Source of the DNA: Sulfuricurvum sp.
GTDB taxonomy: Bacteria > Campylobacterota > Campylobacteria > Campylobacterales > Sulfurimonadaceae
NCBI GenBank assembly: GCA_030696775.1
Contig: JAUYRN010000031.1
Location: 248,001-312,000 of the forward strand
Length of the DNA: 64,000 nucleotides
Reading direction: 5' to 3'
Positions 37,784 to 46,675 of this stretch are shown here, one piece after another; position 1 is the first letter of the stretch, and the number at the start of each line of letters is the position of its first letter. A model generated the notes under the pieces. It saw only the letters and a list, made by a program, of their open reading frames with translations, had not been told where the DNA came from and searched no databases. A program made the translations under genes and the position numbers.

Positions 37784-38490
37784 TGGTTGTTGCCTTTATT
37801 GGATTTAAAAAAGGAAAGTGTGGTATCAACACCCAAATCATCATTCCAAAAACGTACTACTACTCGCTTGAGATGGGTTTTATTGGTTAATGAGCCATCA
37901 ATATTTTGGGTAATTGCTCCTGATGAGCCAAGACGCCATGTAGTAGTTACAGTATTACCAGCGATAGCTGTCAGCGCAGAAGGGACGTATCGTACATTAT
38001 AGGTTGCATTAATATCAAAAGTTTCTCCTGTCGATGATGTTACGCTTAGTGTCTCTGTTCCTGCATTTAGCATCTCAAGACCTTTGGAAACATTACCATC
38101 AGCTCCAGCACCAGTGGTAGCTGGAATGTCAAGAGGGATTTGCGTTAGATTGCACTCAGTCGTAGAATCAGGGTTAGAACGAAAAACTTGCGTTCCTACA
38201 ATTCTAGAACAATTCAAATCTGCTATTGTCGCTATTGTCGACATATAAGTTGGTGTTGAATCATTCGTATCATATACATATTCACCCCCCCATCTAGCCT
38301 GGAATTTGTCGATCATCTGACCGCTTAAACGTGCCATCACATCATCATCAATAGCAATTCTTTTACTTGCTTGATCTGCAATATTCATCATCGAAGGGAT
38401 TGTCATTACGCTAATTGCGATAATAACAATTGCAAAGATTAGTTCTATCATTGCCATAGCTTTACGCATCATTACCATACCTGATCTCAT
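37780..38490 (-). CDS. prepilin-type protein (PilV-like)
   Basis: A 236-residue protein with a prepilin-like start: basic leader, 'KAMAMIELIFAIVIIAISVM', with Ala in place of the usual Gly before the cleavage point and Glu at +5 counted from Met. The C-terminal domain has two cysteines and many Thr/Asn residues. It starts within the stop codon of the 1796-residue protein gene and overlaps the next gene by four bases, so the three pilin-like proteins and the giant protein are made from one message. Confidence 0.8.
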   Translation of the reverse strand: MRSGMVMMRKAMAMIELIFAIVIIAISVMTIPSMMNIADQASKRIAIDDDVMARLSGQMIDKFQARWGGEYVYDTNDSTPTYMSTIATIADLNCSRIVGTQVFRSNPDSTTECNLTQIPLDIPATTGAGADGNVSKGLEMLNAGTETLSVTSSTGETFDINATYNVRYVPSALTAIAGNTVTTTWRLGSSGAITQNIDGSLTNKTHLKRVVVRFWNDDLGVDTTLSFFKSNKGNNQ

Positions 38491-41400
38491 CGAACAGACG
38501 GAGCATATTCGCTAGTACTATGCCACCCTGTTCCGGATGATGAATTTTTATTGGCTTTAGCATTTTCCGATTCCGTTTTCGCACTACCTGTATTTCCGAT
38601 TATCCGTCCAAATGTAATGTTAAAACACGGATGATTATCGCAATCATTGCCTGCTGTGACTGGATTAACTGGATCTTTATAGATATCTGCAGCTACGCCA
38701 TTCCATAACCACCCCTCAGTGTCGATATGTGCTTTATAGCCCTGACGAACCGTAAATGCATTAAACTTATACGTCTCAATTCCAGCTGCATAAGTGGATG
38801 TTAGAATGTTAGGAAGAGATGATCCTGTAGTAGGATCAACAACAGTTACACTGGCATCACCATATGTTAACTCGTTATGTAATGTATTAATATACCAGTC
38901 ACCATAGTCCGGATCTACTGTCAATAGGGTTCCAAAAATATGATCCGTTTTATACACTTCATATCGTGCAAGTCCATCAAACGCTATTAATCCCATTACT
39001 CTTTGATCTTTGGCAATCACACGGCCATACGTATGAGTGACATTAAAGTCCATAGCACTGCTTCCTACAGCAGTATTAGGTGTACTGTTACGTATAGAGC
39101 TTTGATTACAATCTGCACTTAAAGCACAAGTAACGTTAATATCTGAATACGTCACCGTCTGAGGGTCATGCGGTGTTGTTTGATTCCGATCAAAATTGAA
39201 CCGTATGGTATTTACAAGTGCACCATTATCCGCTTTTGTAAAATTAGTATCATCAACTGTAGCAATCCAATTTGATGCTTGAGCGGTCTCCAAAGAGTCA
39301 TAGGTTTGCACGTTTGCAATCGTGGAATTGATTATACGCGTTACAAACGGAGTTGTATACGTAAGATTCGCATCATGCATTGCAGTTACATTAAGATCTT
39401 TTGCGAAACATCCCCCAACAAAGTTAGTCGTGAGTACACCATCTGCACCTAATGCTCTAATCTGTCCAGTAGAGCGAACTGACATATTCATGTCATTCGT
39501 ATTATTAAGATCACTCATATAGACAAACCCTTGTCCTCCTGCAGTTATCGTTGATGCAACAGTTTTACCCAAGCTGTAACTAAAAGGTAAAGCAAATTGT
39601 GCAGGTTTAAAGTTCATATTTTGATCTTTATATTGCAAAGAGCCATTGATATGCTGACTTGAAATATCGCATCCATATGGTGCTACTGCGCCCGTATCAT
39701 TATTGCCAACGAGACAATCAGTACCAGCATCAAACCCATTATTTATAGTATGTATATGGGCCGCCTGATCTACTGCTGTCCAGCTTGTGTCGATCATATT
39801 GAGGCGATAGTCACCCACTTGATCAAGATGTTCTTGTTGATTTGCTCTCATTCCATTAGCGATAAAAAATGAAAGACTTCGCCCCGCAACATCATTACAT
39901 ACTGCATTGCTCAGAGGAGAATCCCACATCATAGTGATATTGTAATCTGATCTTGGGCCATTAAAATATCGAGTATATCGTGGTACCGCAGTTAATCCAC
40001 TCACATTTGCTTCAGTTCCAGTTGCATTAATATCATATTTATAATCATATCCAGCGGCAAGATTGATTCTCGGTGATGTTGCAGGAACTGTTGTTGCATT
40101 TTTATCAGGTGCTGTACCATATACATCATGTGATAAATCAGTATTTACCCCAGCCCCATCATAATCTTTAATCCGAATATCAAATGCCTCAGGGCGAACT
40201 GAAAAATTATCTCGTGAACAAAGCGGTTTTCCGTAATTATTTTTCATACAGGTAAAACATCCTAAAGATGCAGGATTCCCTCCATATGTTATATTACATG
40301 AGCTATTACAATCACCATGGCTATTAGGATCATACAATGATCCGCTAATACCTGTCATCGATTTATTGGCATTTGAAACTCCTACTGGACTCCAATTGCG
40401 TAAAGCACCATTACTGTCAGTAAAATACCATACACGAAATGCACCGTTTTTGAGTGCAAAATTATGATAACTACTATCTTGAGGAGTAACCAATGCTTGA
40501 TACTTTGGTGTTGTTATTAATGGAAATGCAATAGGAACAAACACTGGGGTAGAGACACTGGCGTCCGGATTCGCACATGATGCATTTATATCCGCAAAAG
40601 CATCCACATCGATCATTTCTACTTGAACTGTTGTGTTAACAGCTGTACTACCGGTAGGAGCATAATTATCTCCCGTTGTAATTGTACTATCATATATTAC
40701 ATCTACATTGAAAGGTTTACGAGAAATTTGTGTTGTTAGATTGTTGGTTTGCAATCCATGTTGAACAACGTTAAATAGACCCCATGTCGGAGTATACGAA
40801 GAGACTTGTGTACAAATCGGCACCGTTGAGCTCCCTAATACGTAATCCGTATAGGGCATAGTCACTCCACCGGCAGTAATTTGATAATCTATCGTTAATC
40901 CAAGTGATTCATTAACATCGCCAATCACCCCACTAATGGCTTTTGGCTGCAGAATAAATTTATTATATATATACTGCTCACTTCCTAAAGAACCGACTCC
41001 TTTACGAACACGGCGTTGATCATCATCCATGGTTAATAGATTGTTGTCTAAATACGCTACACATCCTGGATTACCTATTCCATTTCCGGTTGCCATATCA
41101 TAAATACAGCTTGCAGGCACATTGCTGGCAGGGACTCCTCGATCGATCAATGCCGATCCGTTAGGATTAGAAACATATATCGGATTACTCATCGTATAAT
41201 CGAAACGAGATGCATTAAGGTCGGCTTTCAACGAGATATCCTGAGCCATAATATCCGCCTCTTTATTACGTAAATAGACCGTTAGCTCTAATGGTGAGCT
41301 GGTGATACCTTGGTTGATTTGCGCTATCGGATTTGAACGGTCGATACTCAAAAATCGCCCATCTTGTTTCAAAGAGTAATCGTAGCAAAGTTTTGGCATA

Positions 41401-43877
41401 TACAGTTCGGTTGAGAAAGCAAACACTCCCGGAAAGTATTGATCATTTCCGGTACCTTTTAGGCTCACCGTTGTGCTGGTTTGATTGTTTCCGATAATCG
41501 AAGTAGTACTGGATGTTCCGACACTAAAGGTACGCATGTCAATTCCAATAGTATTTTGACAATTTGGGTTTCGATTTATTACATTCACTCCGTCAATGTC
41601 CTGACTCGAGCCCCACACACTTGTTGTTCCTGATGGAGTTCCTGGAGCGTTAGGTAATGAAATAGCTGTACCTGAAGAGTTTGTCAATGTTAAACCATCA
41701 GAGTAACTAATATCCCCTTCTCCTCCAAACATCAAAAACTTTGCATCGACCAAACCGGTTTTAGGGGTCAAAAATCCGTTCAAAGTAACTGTTTTATTGC
41801 TATTAAATACTTCAAGATATCCATCAAATAATGTAACACTTCTGAATTTTACAACGGGATCTGGATCTTTATAAACCACCACAAGTGACCATGCACCAAA
41901 ATCATTATCACCACTTGATAATCTAGCATATACATCAGCACCCCATACCGGATAATCATATCCGCTCGCGTTAATCGTTGCTAATGACACTTGATCGATA
42001 CTGTGTTTAATCTGGTTAGTGACATCAGCAGAACCTTGATAATCTCCATCACCGTTCCAGTTAAATTTTGATGTGTTGGTATCGATAGTCGTATAAGCTG
42101 TATCTCCATACGTTTTAAGTTTCATTGTTTTACCGTTTACGGTATAAGATGACCCATTTGTACGCCCTTGCCAATAGAGGTAGGCATATTGGATTCTTGT
42201 ACTATCTACCCCTTTTGGAAGCTTTAGATTAGCAGAGGTAGAATTAAAAGTTCCGCTATCACTATCTCTATCCGCAAACATCGCATTGACATTATTATTA
42301 GGTGTGCCATTGTCAGCACATCCGCCAGCACCACTATTCTTAGAACTGTCAAGCATGATAGAGTTCCCGATAATTTGCATATCTCCGTAAATGTTATCTT
42401 GGCGTTGAAGGGTGAAATCTCTAATATTGCTGTTTGAATAACTTGGATAAACAGTTATCGTAAACGTATCGGACATAGAACCTTGGCTATTACTCACTGC
42501 AATCGTATAGCTAGTTGTCGCGGTAACCGTTGTCGGTGTACCAGTAATAGCATGTGTACTACTACTGTACGACAGTCCAGCAGGGAGACCTACTATAGAA
42601 GTAGGAAAAGTAATCGCACCATTGTTTGAAGTAAAATAATTATCCAAATCAAGCGCCGTCATAGCAGTGCTGACGTTTAAATATTGATCGGGAACACTTC
42701 CGGTTGGAGGAGAGAGTACACTCACAACAATCGAAAATTCATCCACATTAGAAGTACCATCCTTATCAGTAGCCGTTACGCTCATAGCAGTGGTTCCAGT
42801 AGCTGTCGGTGTACCGCTAATAATATGGGTTGTTGTGTCGTAAGTCAATCCTGCCGGCAATGTACCCGTTAGAGTTATAGCGGTTATTGGATCACCATTA
42901 GTAGGTGTGACATAACTGTCTAAATCGACACTGAAAGCTGTATTTACTGTAGCTGGTTGATCAGGTACAGCGATGGTCGGCGGGGTTGGGGCGACAGCGG
43001 GAGTAAATACAACATCAAGCTGATGCTCAATATTACTATTAGATCCTGATACATAATAAATATAGACATAAAAATCACCTGCAGCAGCAAAATTTAGAGA
43101 ATTTGTCGTTAAATTTTGTAATGTTGTCGGACAGGAGCTTTGCGCAACACTAAATTTTGCTTGATTATTATCAATACGAGTTAAGTCGATATCAACTGTT
43201 CCTGCACCACTAACTGTAAAATGATAAGCACGGGCAAGTGTTCCGCCAGTTGAACTTGGTCCAACATTCCAATCATTTGTATTATAATGAGAGCTATTAC
43301 TATAACTTGTATGTGCACTCGTTAAATTATCTGAATCTCTCAAAGTAGCGCATGATAGTGATGCTGTAGTGGGGCTAAATGTCATAGGTAAATTATACGT
43401 TGTAGTAGCACTATCCTGTTCACGTTTAATTCGTATATAAACCGTAGTGCTTGATCCAATAGTAATTGCAGATGGTGTTGAATAACTAGTTCCATTATCA
43501 AGTACTTGATCACTATCACAACTTGTTGTCGAAACTTTAAGATCAGTAATTTGATCAGAAGTATAGGAATTAATAGTTAGTATCCCAGCAATACCCGGTG
43601 TAAAATAATAGTAGTCATTGTCATCATCTGTGCCTGAACCATCATAAAGAGTCCCTGTTTCCGTTCTTGATGTAGTTGATGAAATACCATGAAGCTCACT
43701 TATTAGTTCTCCGTTACAACTGCCATTGGAACTGCTGTCCCCCCACCCCGACACGGCGAACATCATCAGCAGTCCAAAAAGAGCAAATATCCGCGACATA
43801 AGTTTGAATGCTGGATTCCGTGACGTGGCACGGAATGACAGGAGTGTTGTGTCGCTAAATAATGTTAAGGTTTTCAT
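38487..43877 (-). CDS. giant secreted protein with putative Ig-like repeats, linked to pilin-like genes
   Basis: 1796 residues. A long leader ends in a hydrophobic signal stretch ('IFALFGLLMMFAVSGWG'). Two beta-rich domains of about 120 residues follow, resembling pre-peptidase C-terminal domains. Next are two putative-Ig (He_PIG-type) repeats near 300-480 ('LPAGLTYDTTTHIISGTPT' and 'LPAGLSYSSSTHAITGTPT'). The remaining 1300 residues are rich in Asn/Thr/Asp with scattered cysteine pairs and no clear membrane anchor. The strong AAGGAGG site fixes the start at 43877. It heads an operon with three pilin-like genes, as tip adhesins such as PilY1 or MshQ do. A pilus-tip or cell-surface adhesin role is inferred. 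I do not recognise the C-terminal two thirds. Confidence 0.8.
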   Translation of the reverse strand: MKTLTLFSDTTLLSFRATSRNPAFKLMSRIFALFGLLMMFAVSGWGDSSSNGSCNGELISELHGISSTTSRTETGTLYDGSGTDDDNDYYYFTPGIAGILTINSYTSDQITDLKVSTTSCDSDQVLDNGTSYSTPSAITIGSSTTVYIRIKREQDSATTTYNLPMTFSPTTASLSCATLRDSDNLTSAHTSYSNSSHYNTNDWNVGPSSTGGTLARAYHFTVSGAGTVDIDLTRIDNNQAKFSVAQSSCPTTLQNLTTNSLNFAAAGDFYVYIYYVSGSNSNIEHQLDVVFTPAVAPTPPTIAVPDQPATVNTAFSVDLDSYVTPTNGDPITAITLTGTLPAGLTYDTTTHIISGTPTATGTTAMSVTATDKDGTSNVDEFSIVVSVLSPPTGSVPDQYLNVSTAMTALDLDNYFTSNNGAITFPTSIVGLPAGLSYSSSTHAITGTPTTVTATTSYTIAVSNSQGSMSDTFTITVYPSYSNSNIRDFTLQRQDNIYGDMQIIGNSIMLDSSKNSGAGGCADNGTPNNNVNAMFADRDSDSGTFNSTSANLKLPKGVDSTRIQYAYLYWQGRTNGSSYTVNGKTMKLKTYGDTAYTTIDTNTSKFNWNGDGDYQGSADVTNQIKHSIDQVSLATINASGYDYPVWGADVYARLSSGDNDFGAWSLVVVYKDPDPVVKFRSVTLFDGYLEVFNSNKTVTLNGFLTPKTGLVDAKFLMFGGEGDISYSDGLTLTNSSGTAISLPNAPGTPSGTTSVWGSSQDIDGVNVINRNPNCQNTIGIDMRTFSVGTSSTTSIIGNNQTSTTVSLKGTGNDQYFPGVFAFSTELYMPKLCYDYSLKQDGRFLSIDRSNPIAQINQGITSSPLELTVYLRNKEADIMAQDISLKADLNASRFDYTMSNPIYVSNPNGSALIDRGVPASNVPASCIYDMATGNGIGNPGCVAYLDNNLLTMDDDQRRVRKGVGSLGSEQYIYNKFILQPKAISGVIGDVNESLGLTIDYQITAGGVTMPYTDYVLGSSTVPICTQVSSYTPTWGLFNVVQHGLQTNNLTTQISRKPFNVDVIYDSTITTGDNYAPTGSTAVNTTVQVEMIDVDAFADINASCANPDASVSTPVFVPIAFPLITTPKYQALVTPQDSSYHNFALKNGAFRVWYFTDSNGALRNWSPVGVSNANKSMTGISGSLYDPNSHGDCNSSCNITYGGNPASLGCFTCMKNNYGKPLCSRDNFSVRPEAFDIRIKDYDGAGVNTDLSHDVYGTAPDKNATTVPATSPRINLAAGYDYKYDINATGTEANVSGLTAVPRYTRYFNGPRSDYNITMMWDSPLSNAVCNDVAGRSLSFFIANGMRANQQEHLDQVGDYRLNMIDTSWTAVDQAAHIHTINNGFDAGTDCLVGNNDTGAVAPYGCDISSQHINGSLQYKDQNMNFKPAQFALPFSYSLGKTVASTITAGGQGFVYMSDLNNTNDMNMSVRSTGQIRALGADGVLTTNFVGGCFAKDLNVTAMHDANLTYTTPFVTRIINSTIANVQTYDSLETAQASNWIATVDDTNFTKADNGALVNTIRFNFDRNQTTPHDPQTVTYSDINVTCALSADCNQSSIRNSTPNTAVGSSAMDFNVTHTYGRVIAKDQRVMGLIAFDGLARYEVYKTDHIFGTLLTVDPDYGDWYINTLHNELTYGDASVTVVDPTTGSSLPNILTSTYAAGIETYKFNAFTVRQGYKAHIDTEGWLWNGVAADIYKDPVNPVTAGNDCDNHPCFNITFGRIIGNTGSAKTESENAKANKNSSSGTGWHSTSEYAPSVR
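43811..43839. repeat. palindromic repeat copy 3, inside the leader of the giant gene
   Basis: CTGGATTCCGTGacgtggCACGGAATGAC is a near-perfect hairpin and belongs to the same GTCATTCC family as the intergenic copies. Here it is read in frame as part of the leader ('SFRATSRNPAF') between the start codon and the hydrophobic signal. Confidence 0.75.
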
Positions 43878-44179
43878 TTTATCCTCCTTGGGATTTTTAA
43901 GGCATACACTATCAGGGCTCGGTAAAATTTAAATATAAAAACCCGATTTCAGTACCACATTATCGGCAAATTGAGCCGATTTTAAAACTTTCATTTTAGT
44001 CTCTTAAAAAAAGAAAAAACGCCATAATACAAAGTGTATTCCAGCTCATATTAAAGTATGATTAAATTGTGTTATTAGATATTATATTTATCAATTTTTA
44101 CTCATAATTACTATTGAACCGTTGATTTTTCTGTGTTATAATCGACTTCACTTCAAAATTTACATTAAGGCAGTACCCC
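43878..44179. other. divergent intergenic region between the giant gene and hpf
   Basis: 302 AT-rich bases. It holds the hpf promoter described separately and the ribosome site of the giant gene (AAGGAGG). A small inverted repeat, TCGGcaaattgaGCCGA, lies near 43970. No ORF or RNA gene is seen. Confidence 0.6.
44114..44142 (+). promoter_or_regulatory. sigma-70-like promoter of hpf
   Basis: TTGAAC, 17 bases, then TATAAT, the best promoter match in the window. It ends 37 bases before the hpf ATG. A clear -35 box is unusual for this phylum. Confidence 0.65.
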
Positions 44180-44716
44180 ATGAATATTTCTCTCGTCGGA
44201 CGCCACATCGAACTTAGCGATGCGATCAAAGATCATCTAATGCATTCCATCGATACTCTCACTAAATTTCATCTCGACCTTATCAGTGTTAATGCTATCG
44301 CCAGTATGAATGAACGTAAAAAAGGGGTTACGATTGAGTTTACTATCAATGTAGCTGGAAAAAATACCGTAGTTATCACCCAACGAGACAATGATCTCTA
44401 TGCCGCGATTGACATAGCCATTGAGCGTGCTCAAAAAGCACTTCGCCGTCTGCACGATCGTTTGAGTGATCATAAAAATGAAGGGTTAAATGAGGCTAAA
44501 AATGCCGCTGCCCATACGGTTGACTTGCATGCCGTTGGTGAAGCAATGGAGGATGAGATTGTCCCGATGGAACTAGAGCTTTATAAACCTCAAGAGGTAG
44601 CTGACGTGCTCGAAAGCCTCAAGGACGGCGGGAAGCAGTTTGAGGTGTTTTACGACATTGAGGGGAAAATGCGGGTGCTCTTTAAACGTAATGATGGAAA
44701 GTTTGGGTTGTATTAA
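44180..44716 (+). CDS. hpf: ribosome hibernation promoting factor, long form
   Basis: A 178-residue protein with an N-terminal ribosome-binding domain of the RaiA/HPF type ('MNISLVGRHIELSDAIKDHL', then the basic 'AIERAQKALRRLHDRLSDHK' helix), a 40-residue linker, and a C-terminal dimerisation domain ('KPQEVADVLESLKDGGKQFEVFYDIEGKMRVLFKR'). This is the long HPF, which pairs 70S ribosomes into inactive 100S dimers when growth stops. It appears to be a single-gene unit with a strong promoter, fitting a protein needed quickly in stress. Confidence 0.93.
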   Translation: MNISLVGRHIELSDAIKDHLMHSIDTLTKFHLDLISVNAIASMNERKKGVTIEFTINVAGKNTVVITQRDNDLYAAIDIAIERAQKALRRLHDRLSDHKNEGLNEAKNAAAHTVDLHAVGEAMEDEIVPMELELYKPQEVADVLESLKDGGKQFEVFYDIEGKMRVLFKRNDGKFGLY

Positions 44717-44725
44717 AACTTATTA

Positions 44726-44881
44726 TTCTTTTCTTTTTAGTAAAGAAAAGAACCAAAACAAGGGAACCGCTTTTGCAAAGCAAAATGTTTCTGTGAAAAG
44801 AAAATCGCCTCCACAACAAATCGCTGTCGGTACGCTTTCGTACGTCTGCGAGCGACCTTGCTCTTCGTGTGTTGTGGAGGC
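44726..44881. repeat. cluster of strong inverted repeats between hpf and recG ends
   Basis: Three nested or adjacent palindromes fill the gap between convergent genes. The first is TTCTTTTCTTT-ttagt-AAAGAAAAGAA (44726-44752). The second is TTTTGC-aaa-GCAAAA (near 44771-44785). The third is a large one with outer arms GCCTCCACAAC (44807-44817) and GTTGTGGAGGC (44871-44881), inner arms TCGCT/AGCGA and a core GTACG-cttt-CGTAC. On the recG side the large hairpin is followed by TTTTCTTTT, so it could end recG transcription. The size and layering look more like a small repeat element than a plain terminator. Confidence 0.6.
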
Positions 44882-46675
44882 CTAATTATTATTTTCTAAA
44901 TATTCTTTAACTTCTTTTACTATCTCTTCATCTTCACCAATATCCGCCCATCGAAACTTTTTACCGCTTTGGATGCTTCCTTCTAGCAAATCTCCTGATG
45001 AGCGAAACTTGAGGTCTAATGCCGCAATCTCAAAACCGCTGACGCAACTGCCAAACGATTCTAAGCGTGCATTTTTACCCGATGTGTTGGTATAGAGGTA
45101 GCAATAACCCTGAAGCCCAGTACGGCTTACTCGTCCTCTCAGCTGATGGAGAGTGGAGAGTCCTAATCGTTCGGCTCCTACGATGATGACCGTGGTGAGG
45201 CGTGGGAGGGAGATGCCTACCTCTACGACTGTTGTAGCGATGAGTAGGGAGCCTTTCTCACGAAACTCGCGTAATACTGACTCTTTTTCTTTGTCTTTAC
45301 CGTGGGTGACGTAGACATTATCAAATTTCTTTTCCCAAAAGCCTCTAGCTTCATCAATACTTTGGTAGTTAATACTCTCACTTTGCTCTACTAGCGGATA
45401 GACAAGCAATACTTGATGGTCTTGCGCTATTTCACTTCGTATATGCTCTAGTAATAGATTGAAATCATTTTTATGGATGATTTTTGTTTCAATGTTTTTA
45501 GTAAAAGGTGTTTGAACGATTAAACTTACATCGATGTGAGCCGATTCGATCATCGCTAATGTTCGAGGAATCGGGGTTGCTGAGAATTGGAGAAAATGGG
45601 GGGAGGAGTCGTTTTCGGTGAGTTTGGAGAGGGCATGGCGTTGTGCAGTGCCAAAACGATGCTGTTCATCCACCATAACTAGCCCTGCTTCTGGTAGTTC
45701 ACGGTGAAGGAGTGCGTGAGTACCGATGATGAAATCATACTCCTCTAATGATCCTTTTTTCGTCGCGTTGGTCACCAAGGCAATGCGTAAATCGGGAAGA
45801 AACTTTTGCGCTTCCTCATACAATTGTGCTGCAAGTATCGTCGTAGGTGCCATAAGAATGGAGCGATAGGGACGCATCAGCATTACAGAAGCTAAAATCA
45901 CCATCGTTTTACCCGATCCAACATCCCCAACGATCATACGACGTGCCGCGACTTCACCCGATAAATCGGCTTTGATTTCTTTAATCGCTTTTTTTTGATC
46001 GTCTGTGAGAGTGAAAGGGAGAGTTTTACTCCACTTTTCAATCTCTCCCTTGGCTTTATAATGTGTAGGATGAAAACGGCGTTTGAGTTTAAGACGGCGC
46101 ATATAGTCATAAAGCTCCGTAAATTTAAGGGCATACAGCTGATGGTCACTAAGGAGCATAGGAATTTTAGCAAAATGAATGTCGTAGAGTGTTTGTGCAA
46201 TATTCTCTGGCAAGCCATCGGCGATGAGAGCCTCTGTCGTAATGTGTTTTTCGATAAGACGGCGCATCACATCGACACGCAAAGGAGTTTTATAGATGGG
46301 AACCAATGCGCCGACAGCGGAGATTTTTACGGGCTGTATTATCTGCCAGCGACCATTTTCCAAGACTGCTTTCCCTGTGAAAAAAGCTCTTTGGTGGGAT
46401 GGAAACTGATGGATCATATACGATTGCGGATGAAAAATGACCCCCTCTATTCGCTCCTCTACGTTATGAGCAAAAAAGATGATTTTGAGAGTTTTAGGGG
46501 TACGAACAACACTCTTAACCGTAGCATCGATTACGCATGAGGCATTTGTAGTGAGTTGGGTGCTTAGACGGCGATCTTCAAAAGAGGTGGGGGCGATGAG
46601 GGAAAGAGCTGTGATACTCCCCACTCCTAGACGATGAAACTTATCGGCATCGTCGTTATTTGGTAACAATCGCAT
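44882..46675 (-). CDS. recG: ATP-dependent DNA helicase RecG
   Basis: A 597-residue branch-migration helicase, shorter than E. coli RecG (693) but near the size I expect in this phylum. It has a reduced N-terminal wedge (OB-fold) domain, then the helicase core with Walker A 'GDVGSGKT', DEQH box 'VDEQHRFG', 'FSATPIPRTL', 'ATTVVEVGISLP' and 'QLRGRVSR', and the C-terminal 'RSSGDLLEGSIQSG' segment typical of RecG. It remodels stalled forks and Holliday-like junctions. Its start overlaps the end of the M16 homologue gene by 20 bases. The stop abuts the large inverted repeat. Confidence 0.93.
   Translation of the reverse strand: MRLLPNNDDADKFHRLGVGSITALSLIAPTSFEDRRLSTQLTTNASCVIDATVKSVVRTPKTLKIIFFAHNVEERIEGVIFHPQSYMIHQFPSHQRAFFTGKAVLENGRWQIIQPVKISAVGALVPIYKTPLRVDVMRRLIEKHITTEALIADGLPENIAQTLYDIHFAKIPMLLSDHQLYALKFTELYDYMRRLKLKRRFHPTHYKAKGEIEKWSKTLPFTLTDDQKKAIKEIKADLSGEVAARRMIVGDVGSGKTMVILASVMLMRPYRSILMAPTTILAAQLYEEAQKFLPDLRIALVTNATKKGSLEEYDFIIGTHALLHRELPEAGLVMVDEQHRFGTAQRHALSKLTENDSSPHFLQFSATPIPRTLAMIESAHIDVSLIVQTPFTKNIETKIIHKNDFNLLLEHIRSEIAQDHQVLLVYPLVEQSESINYQSIDEARGFWEKKFDNVYVTHGKDKEKESVLREFREKGSLLIATTVVEVGISLPRLTTVIIVGAERLGLSTLHQLRGRVSRTGLQGYCYLYTNTSGKNARLESFGSCVSGFEIAALDLKFRSSGDLLEGSIQSGKKFRWADIGEDEEIVKEVKEYLENNN

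Noticed and set aside
44640-44885. 81-residue plus-strand ORF across the hpf/recG gap
   Set aside because: Runs through the hpf end and the inverted repeats; repetitive DNA, not a gene.
44882-46675. RecG as a truncated pseudogene because it is 100 residues shorter than in E. coli
   Set aside because: All helicase motifs and the RecG C-terminal segment are intact; a reduced N-terminal domain is expected in this phylum.
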